Notes: a model not told the origin generated them from the letters alone. Positions 44,590 to 56,454 are shown, counted from the first letter of the stretch. The stretch: DNA of 64,000 bases from Hypomesus transpacificus (GCF_021917145.1 NC_061065.1:13360394-13424393); one strand, 5' to 3'. A program made the numbers and translations.

Positions 44590-44776
44590 ATCCATGATCA
44601 TCATCATCATCCATAATCATCATCCATGATCATCATCATCATCCATGATCATCATCATCATCCATGATCATCATCCATGATCATCATCATCATCATCCAT
44701 GATCATCATCATCATCATCCATGATCATCATCATCCATGATCATCATCATCATCATCCATGATCATCATCATCATC
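44590..44776. repeat. (CAT)n/CCATGATCAT satellite
   Basis: ATCATCATCATC blocks are separated by CCATGATCAT, which contains the palindrome ATGATCAT. About 10 to 11 higher-order units of 15-24 bp are seen. Confidence 0.93.
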
Positions 44777-45692
44777 CTAATTCGCACACATCTCATTTGC
44801 GGCTGCAGCAGTTTGCTCCATGGCTGAGAGTTGTCTGATACTGGGAGACAGGCTATCCTTGTAAAATATAAGCTTCTATTGTTCCACAAATAAGCCTCAT
44901 TAGCAACCAGCTGCTGGTGTTTATTTCCCTTCCCCCTGAAGCAAGGCCATAGACATAGACTTCCACTTTAGCCTTAAACCTGAAGCTAATAAGCAACATC
45001 AAGTTACGTTTTAAAGATAATAAAACATAGCTCAAGCTTGCCATCTACAAACTAAACCATTGTATCCACAAGACAAGACAGCAAGGTAGCGTACCACTGT
45101 CAAAAGGCAGTCAATCGAGTCAGTTGTGTCTACTAGGAACTATAGTGGTGGCTGGGATCAAGTCAACAGCCTATCCTATGGAACCTGGTGAAGTCAAGGA
45201 CAAATTTCCAGAAATGGATAATGACAGTATTATCAATCCATCTATTTTGCACATTTAGTCAGGTCCCAGGAATAATCTCCTCTAGGTGCTTTATGCATTT
45301 AAGATTTATTTCAAACTTTATTTGTGGGGGGCTGACGGTATTGGCAGATTGTTGGTATATTATGCAAAGATGGGCTTCCTGTGGCATCTTAGACATTTAT
45401 GGCCTCTGTGAACTCTGACATGTGACTTGCTCTTACTGCAATACTAGCATTCTGTAAGGATGACATTCTTTGGATGACAGACTTCATAAAAGATAACTCA
45501 CCCATCACTGAACTTTTTTTATATTTTGGTTTGATTTCCTTGAGACTTCAGATCCACAAGAGGGTTATTTTTAAATAGATTTGTCGGTTCTCAACATTTT
45601 TTTTATTGTGCACCTCTGCCAACATTGGATTATGGAAGGGGGGACACTAATCATACACTGTCATTCCTACAATTCTTCAGCTTTAGACATAG

Positions 45693-46296
45693 CAGTGTTT
45701 CCCACACATAGACTAATTTGTGGCGGTGCGCCACAGAATCAACACCGGCCGCCACACATTGCGTTTCGTAAACATTTTTTTTTTTCGCTATTTAGGTAAA
45801 AACACGCAGCGTATTCGTTCAGCTGCATTTCCTTTCCCTGCTCTCCCTCCGTCTCTTTCACGCACGCGTCTTTCTCACATACACACACAGTCACTACGTC
45901 AGCACACGTTAGCAACGATGCATACGCCGTTCTAGTGAGACCGACAGCTACATCAGCGAGCCTTCAGCATTAGTGCCGTAGCTAAAGGTCTAGGAAAGTT
46001 GAGGCTACTTTTCGCTAGGTACCGACGGACATGTCTTAATCGAAGGTTCCCCTTCGTTGTTTTGGTGAGAAGTTTCAAGAGCTAGCTACTTACCCGGCGT
46101 CATGGAGCCGACCAGTTAAATAGTTATTTAGCACCCTGTATGCAGCGTCGCTACCTGCATATGCAGAAATTATTTGTTTGTTGTTGTTGATTGATTTTGT
46201 GAATTATTTCGACCCCCCCCCCCCGGTCTGACATGAAACAACACCCCCCCCCCCCCCCCCCGCCACATATAGCTTTCTAATCTGTGGGAAACACTG
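45693..46296. mobile_element. non-autonomous hAT-like element, 604 bp
   Basis: The ends are inverted copies of CAGTGTTTCCCACA (14 bp exact), with weaker similarity running inward to GTGGCGG. CATAG flanks both sides (45688-45692 and 46297-46301). This could be part of a decayed 8-bp hAT target duplication. The inside holds C runs and no transposase. The ends resemble a fish hAT repeat family that I recall but cannot name with certainty. Confidence 0.75.
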
Positions 46297-46377
46297 CATA
46301 GCTTAGGGTATAAAGTGCAAATGCCTATAAATAGAACAAATCTCCTATCTGAAGAACCCCCGACTCTCAAACCAAGG

Positions 46378-46430
46378 CATTTAGTCATTTAGCAGATTCT
46401 CTTATCCAGAGCGACTTACTGTAGTAAGGC
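46378..46430 (-). mobile_element. SINE/L2 tail fragment
   Basis: On the minus strand it reads AAGTCGCTCTGGATAAGAGA and TCTGCTAAATGACTAAATG. This is only the 3' tail shared by the SINEs and L2s; the head is absent. Confidence 0.7.
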
Positions 46431-48148
46431 ATTCCCTTATCCAAAAATGCTTGAGTGGGGGAAAAAAGCTCTTAGCATTAGACAGCAATGCATCTTGAGA
46501 CTCCAAAATTGTGCATAATTATGTCTCTCTTTTCCCCATGGTCGACAAGGAAGGAACCAAGCCTGCATGTACAGGCATTTTGGCATTGACAAAAACGACT
46601 CTAGCCTAGTCGGCATAAGAACGTTGTGATTACTCTGACCATGATACTAAAGACCTGTATTCACTACTGCCAAATTCATGGTGTGAGTGGTGCTGACATT
46701 TTTATTGAATGGGTGATTTAGGACATAATTATTGACGATAATCAGTAAACCTCATCAATCCTGGTCTTGATTACAACAACATGTTTTAGTTGGTGGTAAA
46801 TCGTATCTTTTTACAATCCCGTGGGAGGTGCCTTTTTTTTGGTGGTGGTGGGGGGGGGGGTGTAAAACATGGATATTTAACTGTCATATTTCAGGGGTTT
46901 CTGTACTTCTGGATTCAATATGTTAGCAGTATTTATATAGAGTCTAATTTGACATATTTTTCAAAAAAATTCTAAAAACTCCTTTTTGTATGATTATTTA
47001 TACAAAAGTATTCCAAGACAAGATAAATGCATGAGTGCTTGTCTGACCACCTGATAGACTGAAGGCAGCATTGAAATGCTCAGTTGAAGAGTGTATTGTG
47101 GAGAACGAAAAATGGAAGAACGTCTGGGCTAAAGATCCCCTCTGTATCCTTGTTGCAAATTCCTGATACGTCCTGCAAGACAATGTGGCTTCCTAAAGAC
47201 AGCATTAAACCTCTGCCTTGAGTCTTGAGCCTGTAAAGCCAGGATTTGGGGAGATCTACTATGCCCTGCACTGAAGTATGACTCGGGCGTTTACCTTTTT
47301 GCAGCCCCTCTTGGAATCTGGCCCAGAAAGAGGCTCCTGCAGTCATTTCCCACACTGTAAAGGGCAGCGGCATTCAGTTTCTCAACTGTTCCACTGCTTC
47401 TTATCCAAGAAGAGTAGATAGGTAGGCATCCAAAGATCCAGTTATCCTTAATGGTATGATGCTGAAAACCCACTTTACCATGTTACCATGTCTTGTAGCA
47501 CACTTTGGGGCAAGCATGCTTACTCTTGACATTTTATTGTTCTCAATATGAGGACAAAAGCTACATTTCAAGCTACATAATGAACGATACGATCTTCAAC
47601 CACTGGTCGACAAAGACATTGAGGTTTCCAAAAGCTCCTTAAGGCCCACTGAATGTTTTTTAAATTAGTTTAAAACAAAACTCATTTAAAATGTACATAT
47701 TCACTTCACTAAATGTAATACTAGTTACTCTAGTTCATTCAAAATATTCAGCATCTGCCCTGGATGTCAGACAATGATTTGACACAAGTCTCTCTGGAGA
47801 GAAATGTCCATACTATGCTAAAACTGAATATGCTAAACTAGCATAGACAGAGCTTTACTGAGACCAGTAAGAACATAATGAGACATGAGGTTTCCGTATG
47901 CAACTCCGTTATACAGGCGAAACCACAAATGCCAAGCACACTTTTGTCTATTGATTCATTCAGCAAGCTGGAGGGGAGGTAAAGTTGAAGGGGAAGAAAA
48001 TAAGGAAGTAAGGGAACTGGGTGGTTGGAAACCCCACGTGGGGTAATACAGCTGAGCCCTTGAAGAAAGGAAGAAACCTCTTGTAGCCCAGTTCCGGGTA
48101 AGAATGTCATTTGCAAGAAAAAACGATGTTGCCAAGGACAACAAGCAT

Positions 48149-48163
48149 GGGGGGGGGGAAAAA

Positions 48164-48207
<44 letters not shown>
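48149..48207. repeat. G-run, C-run and (TC)n tract
   Basis: About ten G, five A and seven C are followed by about 18 TC units. The G and C runs could pair as a short hairpin with an A5 loop. Confidence 0.9.
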
Positions 48208-48209
<2 letters not shown>

Positions 48210-49817
48210 CAGAGGTCAAACAAAGGTATTTTTGGAGCTGTAGCCTGCAAAAATGAATACTTTACAAGCTAACAGAAATGTTGCTGTCCAAATGTATTGT
48301 GCATTCAGTTTGTGCTTAAGTCCATTGTAGGTAGATTTACTCACTAATTTTTACAGTGCTCATTTAGAGGTAGTGAGTCCATGAGACCAAAGTTACAGGT
48401 TTTTGTAGTGATGGTGGAAACAAAAAACAAAAAATCCAAAGAGTGAATTACAGTGACAGTCCTTGATTTAGGTGTGCCATGTCATAAATCCAAACATTTT
48501 TCAAAAAGTCTGTAGTGACCCCTAAGCTCTATTTCAGTCTTTCATATCTAGGTCATTGTAGCCTACCGATAAGAAGGTGTGAACTCACTAAGGCGACATT
48601 AGTATCGCTTATTAGCACAGCTTGAGAGAACAAGGATCATTACGATTTTTTTTATGAATAAACTGCCTCCAACAACTTCATGAATCAACTAGTGGCGTTT
48701 CAAGTTAAAAGAATGAAATGCGATCTCTGGTTTCTAGGCTCGTCAGCTACCGTTTTACTTTTCGTGTCGACAGACAAGTGTGTGATGCAGTTAGAGACCC
48801 ATGTTTCAGGGGTGACACACACCCATATTCAGAGAAAACAGGACTTCTCCATGTAGGAAAGAAATGAAGGGGCCTTATAGACGTGTTTTTATGTCAAGAG
48901 GTGTTGCTGATCAAACTGAAAGAACAGGGCTCTGACTGTATGCAATTACTGAGCTCAGCCAGTCATCATGTTGCAGGCGGTGCCTCTTCCTGTTGGGTCC
49001 TCTAGAAAATTAAATGTCCTAACTGACAACGATATAAGCGGGTCCAAGTCAAGACAGTGCATACCAGGTCACTGAAGCAGGGCTGTATCTCCAACGAGCT
49101 AAAAAGGAGAAGTGTCGGATTTGGCGGCTGTCACTTAGTCCCAGCTAGTTTCGCAGGCTTAAGTGGTCTGAAAAAATTGATAATGGACAGTGGAACATAT
49201 ATCTGGTCCCCAAAAAATTAGCCTGTCATGTGCGATTAGGTGACATCCCATCCTGACAAGGAGGAAACGGGCCGGAGGTAAAGGTTGACTTCTGAGACTA
49301 ACAATAGAGGCTGGCCTGCCGAGACATATTCTGACAGTTCCATTTGTAAAAACATTTCCGTGTAGCCTATGCCTGGCCTACGATTTCACACATGACTGAT
49401 AGCCCCATGGCCATTAATATGAGGTGCCACATTCCCTATTAGGTATTTCAAATAGCGTTCTCTCCTAATATTTGTCGGGGTTGGCTAACTTTGACATTGA
49501 GTACACTGGCAGTCGAGGACAACTGAAAGGAAAATGAAATTTGACTGAGAACCAGTGTTTGTGCTGCCAATCTGGATCAGTAAAATAACACTGGTACTTG
49601 GGCTGGGCGATAAATATTATCAAAGTAATGACATTCCACAATAAAGATATAACATTAATTAATTTAATAATAATAATAATGTCTAATAATAATGTCGATA
49701 GAGAATAATTAGGAACAGCAGTCCATTTAATTTTTGTGATGCAGCAGGAAGTTGCGGATAAATGGTATACACCCACTAAAATACACTGAGCACCTCGAGT
49801 GGAGTAGCTAATATTAA

Positions 49818-50069
49818 CTACAGAAAACGAGTCTTGTTGCCGAAAACAGTGGCAGCAATAGCCATGGCGAGGGAGCAACTTCCAATGAAGAAATTATTGA
49901 TAAAAAGGGTTCGTCTTCTTCAGTTATTTGGAAGTGGTTTGGCTTTTTGAAATCCGACAAAGAGCAGAGCAATGTTCGGTGCAAATTGTGTAGTAAAGAG
50001 GTGGCTACCAAGTCTAATATGACAAACCTTTTTTACCACCTGAACAGACTTAGTCTTTGTTGCCTGTAG
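49818..50069 (+). pseudogene. truncated BED zinc finger of hAT transposase
   Basis: The frame is open without an ATG; a TCTACAG-like acceptor (TAACTACAG) lies at its start. It encodes SSSSVIWKWFGFLKSDKEQS and VRCKLCSKEV, then SNMTNLFYHL. The BED signature W-x-W/F and the zinc ligands C-x2-C (codons at 49980 and 49989) and first His (50037) are present. The second His is lost, since the frame runs into NRLSLCCL and a stop at 50067. This looks like the N-terminal exon of a ZBED-like hAT transposase kept in a deletion derivative. Confidence 0.8.
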
Positions 50070-50292
50070 ACAGTAACTAACTCAACATAAGCTGGCATTC
50101 GCTAGAAGTTATAATGCAAATTGATATGCACTTTAGTTTATCTTGTTCATAACTTCTCAGGGTTTATAGCTTTCACTTTGTTTTGTGAATGTAAAAATGG
50201 TGATAAATATCATTAAACCTAGTCACCATAGACAGACTTGGTCTTTGTTGTCTGTGGACAGTAACTAACTCAACATAAGCTGGCATTAGTAA
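50043..50292. repeat. tandem duplication, about 186-bp period
   Basis: AACAGACTTAGTCTTTGTTG...GTAACTAACTCAACATAAGC at about 50043-50098 recurs as AGACAGACTTGGTCTTTGTT...GTAACTAACTCAACATAAGC at about 50231-50286. Weaker similarity follows (TTGTTCATAACTT in both). It lies inside the hAT element. Confidence 0.85.
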
Positions 50293-52218
50293 TAAGGAAA
50301 ATTTATAGGCACTTTTTTATATTTTGTTCATAACTTGTAAAAGCTTATAGAGCTCTAAAAAATTAATGTTGTGAGTTGACAAAAAAGAAACATTGAAGCC
50401 TTTGGTTTGTACAGGGTTCTTGTCTGAAGCAAATATGCACCTTTGAAACTAATTGTATTAATATTGTCTTAATTATCAAATGGAAATATAAATATATATT
50501 GTGATAATGTTTACCCATATTGCCCATCCTTAACTGGTACTAAACTGTTTATGTCATATGCATCTTATTGTTGAAATACCATGTCCTTTAGTTTGCATGT
50601 AAACCTGCAACCTAAAGTGGGCATAACAGAGCATAACTTTAAAATCCCCTAAAATGAGATCATCACCTTTAACAGGGAAGATGAGTTAGTTTATTTCCAT
50701 CTTGAGGCACTATAAGGGTACCAATAGGGAGGGTGAATGAATCAAAGCACTGCAGCAACCAAGATATGAAGCAAATCTGATCTTTTCCAGACTTTCCAAG
50801 CCACTTAAATTGATTAAATTATTTAAGAAGATATGCAGTTATATTCTTTCACAGCACACTAAAGTTAATCAATGCAAACAAGTCTTTTGAGTGATTGAAT
50901 TGCTTAATTGATTGCTTAATAATGTGAAACTTTGACGTAATCATTGGTGAACGGCACTGTATAGGTTTACCCTCCACAGTTGGACACATGAGATGTTGTC
51001 TTTTGTAATACCTCTATGACAGCCTAAGGTACCCTGCTCCACTGACTAAAAACACTGCCAATGGACAAACACTAGGAAGCAGCAGTCTACAACCTCACAC
51101 TTTAGATTCTCTCACACAGGTGTTATCTAGTCACTCGCTAGAATCTTTACATAAACTGCTGGGAGAAAAATAAATCGATTTTAGGCTTCATGTACCAAGC
51201 CCGTAAAGCTGTGCACTGTGACATTATGGTCAATGCCAATCACTCTTATTTACCACTGCCTCGGAAAATGCAGTCCTGCTGCTAAAACAACACCTCCTGA
51301 GCCTGCCACCAATGGTAAAAGCCTCTGGGGATAGGCTACCGAAAGTACTTGAAAAGCTGAATAAGGAAAATAGGAGCCAGAGGGAAGTAATGAGAAGAAT
51401 AAAATGTCATACTGTTACTGCAGTTCTTACGTGCAAGCGTTTCATATTTAGCTTCATCATTCATTTATACCCATTTTACTAGGTTTAACCAAACCACTAT
51501 TTCAACATTGACGGCCTGTCAGGTGGCTATAGTAGTTGCTGTATAATATATATAGTATGTAGTTAGACTTTTGGAAGGCTTGATAAATTGGATTAGCTAG
51601 CTAATCTTTCTCCTGCTGAATGTTACAGAAAACACGTAAGGTCTATGCAAACTGTGAGAAACGTGAAAGTAGTTACCGATCCAAATATCCCAAGAAATAT
51701 ACAAAATAAAATAGGTATATTGTTGGGTTTTTCAGTACATTTCAAATTCATTTTTCTCAGTAGATGCTTTTCTATATGAGACTGCGAACACAACTTCAAA
51801 TAAATAACTTAACACCAGCCAATTTACTAGCCACTTGGATGCTCTTTTCTAGGCTACTAAGCTAGCTTGCTAAATGAGAACACCTGGATAGCTAAGCTAC
51901 TAATTAGCCTCAAACTAGTTGTCATTTAAGGTATCCTAAATAGTTAGTGTTAAGTTGGCTGCTCTAAGCGTAGAGGTAGATATCAGTTGTCAATGCTGCA
52001 TTCTCAACTAAATTCAAACCACATTAGCCAGATAGCTAGCTAATGGAGGTTAGCAATAGAAGCTAGCCAGCTAGACTACTCTTCAATTGACGCTCGATAG
52101 ACTGTTAGCACTAGCTTGCTATATAATCAATCACGCGAGGTTGTACCATAAGAATGTCAGTGGAAAACAGTAGCCAAACGGATATGATATCTAGAGCTAT
52201 GGCCACCTAAAAACCTAC

Positions 52219-52450
52219 CTGGGTAAAGTTCACACGGTGCGTCGACAACAAGAAGTCTTTCCAGTGTTGCTAACTAGCTAGCTAGCTACTAATGTATTAG
52301 CTCGGTAGACGTTGTATGGTGGTTGGCTATCTTGCTCGAATGCTAGATAGCTACATTTCTGTTATGTGTCGGACTCGGGCGAGTTCAGATACTACGCGTC
52401 ACACACCTACCGTCCACAGCCGACGAAGTCGTCCCTTCTTCCAGCTAGTT
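52219..52450 (-). promoter_or_regulatory. BTBD7: probable BTBD7 non-coding exon 1 and promoter
   Basis: Since the first coding exon starts with an acceptor, an upstream exon is needed. On the minus strand a strong donor (TTTACCCAG/GTAGGT) lies at 52219/52218. The sequence above it is locally richer in CpG (CGACTCGGGCGAG, ACGCGTCAC, CGACGAAGTCGTCC) than its AT-rich surroundings. The transcription start and exon length are unknown. Confidence 0.45.
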
Positions 52451-52960
52451 AGTGTCGTTGCTCCAGTTACCGTCTTTATTCCGTTTTAAAATCCTGAAAA
52501 TGTAACTACTGACTTACTATGACTGCCCAGAGTTGTTTTTTGAGAGTGTGTGCTGGTCTCTGGCAAGTCAAGTGATAACTAACATTGCCATTCTAGCTAG
52601 CTAGTCTTCAGCTACTCTGCCAGCCGTGGCAGTGACAGGGGTTTGAGTCCAGAGTGGGAAAAACTAAAATCGAAATTCTAAAATGCAAGTATACTGGTTT
52701 CGTGCTCCCACTAGCTGTAAAACCTCATCATTGCAGGTTTTTAAGCTTTATACAGTCAAGAGAAAGTGCAAGTCTAAAATAAAATTCTGCACAGCTTATC
52801 AAATAAAAGAAAAACACAGGTGTTTCAACAGTTGTTTTTATTTTTTTTTCACAATTTAAAGTAAATACTGTAATATATAATGCACAATCATATACATGAC
52901 AAATGCCCAGAATATATTTGGACATATACATGTTTTTGATATGAAATAAACTAAACTACA
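52451..52960. other. upstream flank of BTBD7, no gene recognised
   Basis: AT-rich DNA. In human the UNC79 first exon lies next to the BTBD7 start on the opposite strand, but nothing here can be recognised as such. Confidence 0.5.
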
Positions 52961-52969
52961 TGTTATGGA

Positions 52970-53716
52970 TTGCTGTCTCCTCCTGTGTCCTCCTTCTTTG
53001 AGAAAAAAGTCGCCGACATTAGCAGTCGGTTCCCTAAACCCACCTTTCCTACCCCCTCACCCTCCATTACTGACCCAACTAAATGTCTAAACTCCTTCTC
53101 TCCCCTGTCCGAGGCAGAGCTCTCTGACCTCATTCTCTCTCATCGCCCCACCTCCTGTCCCCTTGATCCTGTCCCCTCCCCTCTCTTTCAAACCATCTCC
53201 CCCTCTATCATAACTTTTCTGCTCCATGTTCTAAACTCCTCTCTTACCTCTGGCACCTTCCCCTCTGCCTTCAAACAGGCCAGAGTTACCCCTTTACTCA
53301 AGAAACCCTCCCTTAACCCTGCCGTCCTCCAGAACTACAGACCGGTATCATTGTTACCCTTCTTTTCTAAAACAATTGAACATGCTGTATCTAACCAACT
53401 GTCTAACTTCCTTTCTCAGAACAACCTGCTCGACCCCAACCAATCGGGCTTCAAGACCGGCCACTCCACAGAGACTGCCCTCCTTTCAGTCAACTGTCAG
53501 GCCCTCGCCAGCTCTCCACTGGTGTCCCACAGGGCTCCGTCCTTGGTCCCCTCCTCTTCTCTCTGTACACCACCTCACTTGGACCAATCATCACCTCCCA
53601 TGGCTTCTCCTACCACTGCTACGCTGACGACACGCAGCTGTACCTGTCGTTCCCTCCGACCGATTCGGGGATCTCAGCTAGAATTGAGGCCTGCCTTGCA
53701 GACATCTCCGCCTTGA
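52970..53716 (+). pseudogene. L2 reverse transcriptase, N-terminal fragment
   Basis: The frame encodes the region before the RT palm ([56 protein letters not shown]). After the deletion junction (about codon 174) the reading is out of frame and the remainder ([11 protein letters not shown] and on) is nonsense. Belongs to the LINE copy at 52965-54847. Confidence 0.85.
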
Positions 53717-54459
53717 TGACTGAGCACCACCTCCAGCTGAACCTTGCCAAAACGGAACTTCTCATCATCCCGGCCAAACCCTCCATCTCCCATGACTTCT
53801 CAATCACCCTGGGATCCGCGACGGTGACCCCCTCATCCTCTGCCAGGAACCTTGGGGTTACCATGGATGACGAGCTCTCCCTCACGGCCCACATTGCTGC
53901 GGTCTCCCGGTCGTGTAGATTCACCCTCTACAACATCCGGAAGATCAGGAGATACCTGTCTGAGCACTCCACCCAGCTGCTTGTCCAAGCACTTGTCCTC
54001 TCCAAGTTGGACTACTGCAACTCGCTGCTCGCCGGTCTCCCATCATGCGCAACCCGCCCTCTTCAGAGGATTCAGAACGCAGCGGCCCGCCTGGTCTACA
54101 ATCTACCCAGACGCTCCCACGTTACCCCGCTCCTCATCTCCCTCCACTGGCTACCCATAACGGCCCGCATCAGATTCAAAACCCTGATACTGACCTTCCG
54201 AGCAGTGAACGGGACTGGGCCCGATTACATCAAGTCTCTCCTGCAGCCTTACACCCCCACCCGCCACCTACGGTCTTCTTCAGACAACCGCCTGGTGGTC
54301 CCACCTCTCAAGACCGCCCGGTCCCAGCACAAGCTCTTCTCCTGCCTGGCACCCCAGTGGTGGAATCAACTCCCCACCTCCATCAGAGACACGGACTGTC
54401 TCTCCACCTTCAAGAGAAGGCTCAAGACGCACTTGTTCCGGGAGTACAATGGTACTTAG
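53713..54459 (+). pseudogene. L2 reverse transcriptase, C-terminal fragment
   Basis: The frame gives [73 protein letters not shown] and LKTHLFREY. These are typical C-terminal L2 RT motifs. The same frame extends back through YADD at 53620. The 249-codon length reflects only the part after the frame break. Confidence 0.88.
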
Positions 54460-55154
54460 GAATGGTTTGCTGAACCCAACGCTAGTCTCCTCAAGGATCA
54501 CAATGACTCTTGCTTAGACTGTTGCTCTTGTTGGTTAGTGGTAGCTGGTTTAAACTGTTGTATTCTATTTTAGTTAATCCTATTTTTATTGCTTTTCTAC
54601 AGGTACACCTGCACTTAGAGATTAATGTTGTGTAATTTAACTTGTTTAACTACATGCTCTTATGGTTTCTTCCCTTTAGCACTATTTTTTGGTTGTTCAC
54701 AATATGTACTTCTTGTTTTTGACTACCCGCAATGCTGTGGGGCTATCTTGTTGTTATTATCAGTGACCTATGCACTTTGTAAAGCTCTCTCTTGGAAGTC
54801 GCTTTGGATAAAAGCGTCTGCTAAATGAATAAATGTAAATGTAAATGTCTGTTTTTCCCAGTTCCAGTATGAAGTAATAATAAGGTAGTACAGTCATTTC
54901 TCCAAAGGGAGGTGACAAAGTACAGTGTGATGTGGTATTGATTGCATGTTGAACTGCAATTGGTTGACAATGGTGTAAGCAACTCTGACTGCAACTGATA
55001 TCATCATTGGTCTGATCTTAAACCTAGGTTTACATGTATCCTGCATAAAACAAAGATCCCAAGCATAATACCAGTTCACAATAAAACCAATTTCAGATGT
55101 TGTTTCTACATCATCTTCTGGTCCAATCCATCCTCTTGAACTTGTTTCCCCCTT

Positions 55155-55335
55155 CATTTAGTCATTTTAGCAGACGCTCGAGCGACTTACAGTAAGTACA
55201 GGGACATTCCCCCCAAGGCAAGTAGGGTGAAGTGCCTTGCCCAAGGACACAACATCATTTGGCACAGCGGGGAGTCGATCCGCAACCTTCTGATTACTAG
55301 CCCGACTCCCTCACCGCTTAGCCATCTGACTCCTT
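55155..55335 (-). mobile_element. tRNA-derived SINE with L2-type tail
   Basis: On the minus strand it reads AGGAGTCAGATGGCTAAGCG through GTCCTTGGGCAAGGCACTTC to CTGTAAGTCGCTCGAGCGTC, TGCTAAAATGACTAAATG. A small deletion removes TGGATAAGA from the hairpin-like tail. Third copy of the family at 4.4 and 43.0 kb. Confidence 0.82.
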
Positions 55336-56454
55336 CCTTCTGCCTTCGGCAGATTAAAAGGACAACAGTGTAGGAACATGCATGTTTGTTTTTAACCAGT
55401 TTGAATCATATCGTGCTGTGCGATTCCTCTTTTTGAAGGGGCTTTGTCCTTTCTAATATCACAGTATGGAAGTCGTATATTTGCTTGGCCACTAGCAACT
55501 TGCTCACAGGGGTGGAATATTGCACAACAAAGAAGCTGTCACCGATGAGGCACGCTTTTCCAGACCGACCCTGACAGGCAACACAAAAGACAGTTGGCTG
55601 CTTTCCCCATCATCCTCTCACTCCTTTGATCAGAAAAGCAAATCAAATCACCTGCAATCAGCCGACCATCACACTGTACAAAACACCTGCTGCACAGACA
55701 AAGACCAGAACACCAGATGCTGGATTGTTTTGTGCCAGGTTCTATTTGCCCCTCTGTCCTCGTGGCCAAAGTAAGAATGTAAGCAATCAGCACCCGTCCT
55801 ATACTTCCTTTTTGTTGTCAGACAGGAACTGTATTATCTTGTTGAGAAACATGAAAAGGTGTTAGATCTGAATGGAAATTGATGGACTAGGTAGAACTTC
55901 CCCTTCCTGCTATTTTGTCCAATCGATTTTGTTTCTGATCTCCTAACACTAGTATCCATGGAGCAGAGAGGCTAGAGGTTGTCTTTGAAAAGGCCTGTAT
56001 TTGTGGTGATGTATGCTTATTACATCACCAAGGGTGATATTTATCACCTGTCTTGCATCATAGGCCTGGCATAATTGCTTTTTTTCTTTTTTACTTCCCC
56101 TTATTAGTGGCACCTCTGACCAACCTCTCTTTCGAATAAATCATAGCACTACCTCACTTGTCAGAAAGCAACTGGAACATTCAGGAAGCTTTTTTTTGTT
56201 GCGGTTGCAGACACTGTCCACTTCAAGTTCATGATTTGCTTAGCGACAGAAGAGAAGGTTGAGGGACAAGTGACCCCCCCCCCCTTACTACTGCCAAAAT
56301 CATCTCCCAGGCTCCTCCCTGTTAATGGGCTGGTTTGGATTTCTTCTTTTAGGTCGTTGTGTCTGTTTCTCAGGATGTGGGGAGTCTTTCAGGCACTCTT
56401 GAGATCAGAACTTAAGAGCTGAATGCACCTTATCCCACACCCCATCCCTCACAT

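Larger units (their letters stand above)
49598..50532 (+). mobile_element. hAT element with BED-finger remnant and 8-bp TSD
   Basis: The 935-bp element is flanked by exact 8-bp duplications ACTGGTAC (49590-49597 and 50533-50540). The ends are imperfect 15-bp inverted repeats, TTGGGCTGGGCGATA and TAAGGATGGGCAATA (right end reverse-complemented). An 8-bp duplication is the hAT hallmark. Inside, the plus strand keeps a reading frame (49818-50069) with a BED zinc finger. There is no catalytic or dimerisation domain, so the copy is non-autonomous. It sits in BTBD7 intron 1, in antisense orientation to the host gene. Confidence 0.88.
35779..52218 (-). other. BTBD7: BTBD7 intron 1, about 16.4 kb
   Basis: No protein-coding exon is recognised. 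The intron holds homopolymer runs at 37.1 and 37.7 kb, a SINE at 43.0 kb, a (CATCAT)-type satellite at 44.6 kb, hAT elements at 45.7-46.3 and 49.6-50.5 kb, a SINE tail at 46.4 kb and a TC tract at 48.2 kb. Confidence 0.6.
52965..54847 (+). mobile_element. L2-type LINE, 5'-truncated, internally deleted
   Basis: The element has the C-terminal part of an L2/CR1-clade reverse transcriptase, its 3' UTR and the tail TCGCTTTGGATAAAAGCGTC followed by TGCTAAATGAATAAATGTAA repeats. The endonuclease and upstream half are missing. Frame 1 (52970-53716) carries RT fingers and palm motifs such as YRPVSLLPFFSK and [18 protein letters not shown]. About 196 bp present in the sister copy is missing near 53490. 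The frame then shifts. The YADD catalytic box (53620-53631) lies in the second frame, which continues to the stop at 54457-54459 (CSNSLL-like [22 protein letters not shown]). Not active. Confidence 0.92.

Noticed and set aside
49465..49878. A 137-codon minus-strand frame overlapping the hAT element left end
   Set aside because: It crosses the transposon boundary and has no recognisable domain. The element's own BED frame is on the plus strand.
52970..54459. A possible intact host gene with reverse transcriptase domain
   Set aside because: The frame break, missing palm segment, L2 3' tail and second homologous copy show it to be a dead LINE.
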